47,246 nt of DNA, taken from IMG/VR virus record IMGVR_UViG_3300031456_000006, positions 1-47,246 of that record; one strand, 5' to 3'. Below, piece after piece: positions 44,246-47,246 of the stretch. The position numbers and the translations under genes are program-made. Every line of letters starts with the position of its first letter. Positions within the stretch are counted from its first letter, which is position 1. Below the pieces are notes generated by a model. It worked only from the letters and a program-made list of their open reading frames with translations. It was not told the DNA's origin and searched no databases. This stretch comes from a virus.

Positions 44246-46351
44246 TCAGAGTGCGTAGCGGGGTGTGTCCCACAGTTCGATCGCGGTCCCGGACGTCTGC
44301 GCCTTCACCACGCCGTTGATGGAGCGGGTGAGACTGCCGAGGGTCTGAGGGGAACTGGCCCCGGTGACGCTGCCGACCCGGATCCGCTCACCGCCGACAT
44401 TGACGTCGAAGGGGACCATCGTTCCGTCGGTGGTCCACAGCGTCGTCCCGGACTTGGTTGCCGACAGCGACGTCGCGGTGGAGGTGATGTTCGAGGTGAG
44501 CGTCGATCCGTCCGCGTCATACCTGGACGTGTCGTAGATCGCGACCGTGTACGGTTCCGCCGGCATGCAGTTGAACGTGATCTTGTGGACGAACGGGTCG
44601 ATCGTCTCGCTGTAGCCGATGATGATCAGGCTGACAGTGTCGTAGATGAACGCCTTGCTCATCCCCGTGATGGTGAACAGGTCCCCGACGTCGGCGGCCT
44701 TGATCGCCGCCCTGAGAGTCGAGTTCATGCCCGGCGCCTGAAGGTTCACTGTCACGCTTGGCCAGCGGGCCTCGTTCAGGGTGCCGATGTTCGCCACCCA
44801 GGACGCGACGTCCAGCAGTTGGCCGTCGGTCTCCACATTGACTGTCAGTTCGGTCGCGTACCGCCCGACACCACTCGGCGGGTCGAGCGTCGACATGGGC
44901 CCCGTGTCCACGGTGTAGCGGTCCGAGCCCCCGTCGCGCCTGGTGGCGGTGACGTCGTTGCGGGTGTACTGGTCGTCGTCGACAGGCTCCAGGGGAGCGA
45001 CGACCTGCCCGGCGTTGTAGGCCAGCGTGAACGCCGCGGTCTGGTTGTACATCGACGCACGGGACAGGTACAGCAGACCCGGTGCGTCGCGTTGCTCGAG
45101 CAGGATCCCCATGTCGGTTGTCTCGACGTCGCGGACCTGCTCCAGCCGGGTCTCGGTGAACTGCGGGCCCATTGTCGTCGACTCTGCCGCGGTCCCCACT
45201 GTCACCAACGGAATCGCGGCGTCGCTGCATACCCGGGTGATCCGGGCGATCGCGGTCTCGCCCGCGTAGGCGAACGCGGCGTCGGTGAACGCCTGCGCGG
45301 TGGGGATGTTAGCGGCGGTGTTGTCGGCCCACAACGCGACGTGAGCCATGTTCAGGTACGTCTGGTCGGTGAAGCGCGAGTAGTGGAACCGGAAGATCGG
45401 GCACCGGCTGACCAGCTGGGTCAGGCCCATCGAGTTGGTGAGGATCAACTGGCCGTCGATGTAGATGTAGTAGTCGATCGTCGGGCCGGCGACCTGCCGG
45501 ATCTCGAAGCGGCACGTATGCAGTTCCGTGTCCTGCAACTCGGGGATCGCGGCGGTCGGGGAAGTGCCGATGATGCCGCCGTTTCCGTCGTTCCACGACA
45601 CCATCGCCGTACCCGCGTCGGCGGAAGTGTTCAACCGCAGGTTCCAGATCTCGTCCAGGTTCGGCCAGATCTGAACATCCAGCACACCGAAGCCGAGCGA
45701 CTGGAACACGAAGTCGAGTGCGACGTTCGTACCCACCGCGTTCGCGATCCCCTGCATGTAGGGACTGTCACCGGTGGCGTTGATCTCCAGGCCCGTACCG
45801 AGCCACGACGCGCCCATGTCAACGCCATACCGGTACACCGCCCCGCCGTACCCGGAGAACGAGCCGGTCTTGCCAGGTGCGATGTTCTGGCTATAGCCCG
45901 TCTCGCCGCCACCCGACAGCGGGTAGTAGGCCGCGAGCGTCGACTGAGCCACAACCCAGTCCTGCAACGCGTTCGACACCGTCGGCTGCCCCTGGCCGAG
46001 GCGGCGGGTGATCCCGTACGCCTCGACCTGGATGTAGTTGTCGGCGTGCGCCTCGTCCCACGTCGGCGCGAGACTCGGGATCTCCCCGACGTACCGCGTC
46101 GACACCCCGCTGTCGATCGTGCACCGCACGTGGGTATTGCGTCCGATCTTCCCGTACAGCGGCGACAGCGGGTTCCGCGGGGAGTATTTGCCGTCGCGGT
46201 TGTTGAGCGTGAACGTCATCCGCTGGGGGGACGCCTGCGACTGCTCGTCGCTGCGCCCCCGGGTGATCGTCAACGGGTCCCGCTGATACCCGTCCACGGC
46301 GGTCCACACCCCGGGTGCGGTCTCGATCTCGATCGTGTACTGGTTCGTCAC
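44246..46351 (-). CDS. Minor tail protein (baseplate/tip, LamG-like middle)
   Basis: This 701-aa protein starts at GTG 46351 overlapping the tape measure stop. The N-terminal part (YTIEIETAPGVWTAVDGYQRDPLTITRGRSDE, RMTFTLNNRDGKYSPRN) looks like distal tail or baseplate domains. The middle (AAYYPLSGGGETGYSQ, YYIYIDGQLILTNSMG, NMAHVALWADN) is a LamG-like jelly roll. The C-terminal part (WVANIGTLNEARWPSVTVNL, FTITGM) resembles tail-tip domains. It probably combines Dit and Tal-like functions. The plus-strand frame at 44156-46483 is a shadow. Confidence 0.85.
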   Translation of the reverse strand: MTNQYTIEIETAPGVWTAVDGYQRDPLTITRGRSDEQSQASPQRMTFTLNNRDGKYSPRNPLSPLYGKIGRNTHVRCTIDSGVSTRYVGEIPSLAPTWDEAHADNYIQVEAYGITRRLGQGQPTVSNALQDWVVAQSTLAAYYPLSGGGETGYSQNIAPGKTGSFSGYGGAVYRYGVDMGASWLGTGLEINATGDSPYMQGIANAVGTNVALDFVFQSLGFGVLDVQIWPNLDEIWNLRLNTSADAGTAMVSWNDGNGGIIGTSPTAAIPELQDTELHTCRFEIRQVAGPTIDYYIYIDGQLILTNSMGLTQLVSRCPIFRFHYSRFTDQTYLNMAHVALWADNTAANIPTAQAFTDAAFAYAGETAIARITRVCSDAAIPLVTVGTAAESTTMGPQFTETRLEQVRDVETTDMGILLEQRDAPGLLYLSRASMYNQTAAFTLAYNAGQVVAPLEPVDDDQYTRNDVTATRRDGGSDRYTVDTGPMSTLDPPSGVGRYATELTVNVETDGQLLDVASWVANIGTLNEARWPSVTVNLQAPGMNSTLRAAIKAADVGDLFTITGMSKAFIYDTVSLIIIGYSETIDPFVHKITFNCMPAEPYTVAIYDTSRYDADGSTLTSNITSTATSLSATKSGTTLWTTDGTMVPFDVNVGGERIRVGSVTGASSPQTLGSLTRSINGVVKAQTSGTAIELWDTPRYAL

Positions 46352-47246
46352 CGGTTCGTCCCGAGAGCCTGCTGGACGTTGCCGCCGTTGACCTGGACGT
46401 ACTTGCGGACGTCACGCATCAACTGGTCCATGTGCGCGCTCCCGTCGCTCTTGAACACGAGCTCGACCTTCAACGGCAGTTGACTTGAGCCGCCACCGCC
46501 CGGCCTACCAGGGGTGGACCGGATACCCGTCGCGGCGTTGCCGAGTCCGGCTGCGGCCTTCTGGACCCGCCCGTACTCGCCTTCGATGCCGCGAGTGAAC
46601 CCCACACCGGCCATCGCCCCGTGCCACTCGAGCACCTTCGACGGGGACCGGATACCCAGGGTCTTCTTGATCTGCGCAACGATCGCCGCGGCCAGCTTCT
46701 TGGAAGCTGCGTCCAGCGCCTTGGTCTTGGCCAGCAGGCCGTTGACGAGACCTTGCGCCGCGTCGACGCCAGCCTGGTACATGTTCTTCGCTGCCGTGTT
46801 CCCCAGCCCTGCGGAGGCGTTGGCGATCTGCCTCTGCAGGTCGTTCGCCGAAGCGACGGCACCCTTACCGCCCTGCAGCAGAGCAGCCGCAGTAGCACCG
46901 CCCGCATCGACACCGGCCTCGGCGATCTGCTTGTACAGGTCACCGCGGAGTCCGAGGTTCTTCAGGCTCGCGAGCTGGTTGGCGAATTGCTTTGTCTTCG
47001 CCAGCGTCTGCTGCATGTGGGCGAGGATGTCCTGCGCCACGAGCGTCCGGCCCTCGTCGCCGGTGATGTTCGTGATCGCGTTGAACGACAGGGCGGCGTC
47101 GGTGATCGACTTCTTGAACTCGTCCCGGATCTGCACTGCTGCAGCGAGCTTCGCTTGGGCTGCCTTCAGCTGGTTCGCGACGGCGGCACGCTTGTTCGCC
47201 AGCAGCTGCATCGCCACGTTCTCGCGCTGCAGCATCCCGATGATCA
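46348..47246 (-). CDS. Tape measure protein, C-terminal part (continues at 3167-1)
   Basis: This is the end of the tape measure protein. The frame enters at the right edge and continues the frame at 1-3167. It contains NRIITNITGDEG-type helical segments, KKLAAAIVAQIKKTLGIRSPSKVLEWHGAMAGVGFTRGIEGEY (the SPSK repeat typical of tape measure ends) and stops at 46348, overlapping the minor tail start as GTGA. The ATG at 47235 is internal, not the true start. Confidence 0.95.
   Translation of the reverse strand, partial: IIGMLQRENVAMQLLANKRAAVANQLKAAQAKLAAAVQIRDEFKKSITDAALSFNAITNITGDEGRTLVAQDILAHMQQTLAKTKQFANQLASLKNLGLRGDLYKQIAEAGVDAGGATAAALLQGGKGAVASANDLQRQIANASAGLGNTAAKNMYQAGVDAAQGLVNGLLAKTKALDAASKKLAAAIVAQIKKTLGIRSPSKVLEWHGAMAGVGFTRGIEGEYGRVQKAAAGLGNAATGIRSTPGRPGGGGSSQLPLKVELVFKSDGSAHMDQLMRDVRKYVQVNGGNVQQALGTNR
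47120..47245. repeat. Terminal direct repeat, right copy
   Basis: Exact copy of 1-126. Removing one copy gives a circle of about 47,119 bp in which the tape measure gene is intact. Confidence 0.93.

Noticed and set aside
44156-46483. 775-aa open frame on the plus strand
   Set aside because: It is antisense to the 701-aa minor tail gene and rich in Arg/His/Val as GC-rich shadows are; no domain is visible.
1-47246. CRISPR arrays, insertion sequences or rRNA
   Set aside because: No regularly spaced direct repeats of CRISPR form, no transposase frames and no rRNA-like stretches were seen.

Overview
The window looks like one complete temperate siphophage-type genome of a high-GC actinobacterial host. 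It has HK97-fold head genes, a long tape measure gene, a large serine integrase, a divergent pair of helix-turn-helix regulators, an MmpS-like protein, dense ATGA/GTGA start-stop overlaps and frequent GTG starts. Positions 47120-47245 repeat positions 1-126 exactly, and the tape measure frame runs through the join. The contig is therefore best read as a circle of about 47,119 bp with a duplicated end. The host genus cannot be settled from the sequence.

Late module (minus strand, 16667 down to 1, continuing 47246 down to 39499). A short head operon (MmpS-like protein and small zinc-knuckle proteins) leads into HNH, large terminase, portal, protease, capsid, several decoration-type proteins, head-tail and tail genes, tail assembly chaperone with a -1 frameshift extension, tape measure (split by the window ends), a 701-aa minor tail protein, two paralogous glycine-rich tail proteins, a PIG-L deacetylase and a lysis cassette with amidase and holin-like proteins. 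Stem-loops sit after the capsid block, inside the tail block, after the deacetylase, before the lysis genes and at the end of the module. A small ribbon-helix-helix gene on the plus strand (16797-16946) diverges from the head of this operon and is flanked by a repeated GTTTAACAC motif.

Early module (minus strand, 31959 down to 17589). It begins with a small Xre-type regulator and holds about 45 tightly packed genes: small membrane and zinc proteins, HNH and GIY-YIG nucleases, a RusA-like resolvase, an ERF recombinase, a replication initiator-like protein with iteron-like repeats in its linker, a helicase-loader-like protein, two DNA methyltransferases and a MazG-like protein. It ends at a 16-bp stem-loop (17451-17495).

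Immunity and integration (31960-34306). The divergent regulators are separated by two facing arrays of three half-sites at an exact 10-bp period. Beyond lie a tiny minus gene, an attP-like dyad and the serine integrase.

Right arm (plus strand, 34307-39324). This is a dense run of HNH, membrane, zinc-ribbon and unknown genes, including a thermonuclease with a lipoprotein signal. It ends at a 13-bp-stem terminator shared with the converging late genes. The most unusual signals are a tRNA-like, perfectly stemmed palindrome in frame inside a gene at 30143-30225, the operator arrays, a nine-copy RRGxF repeat protein beside the head genes, and apparent leaderless promoters on three regulatory genes.
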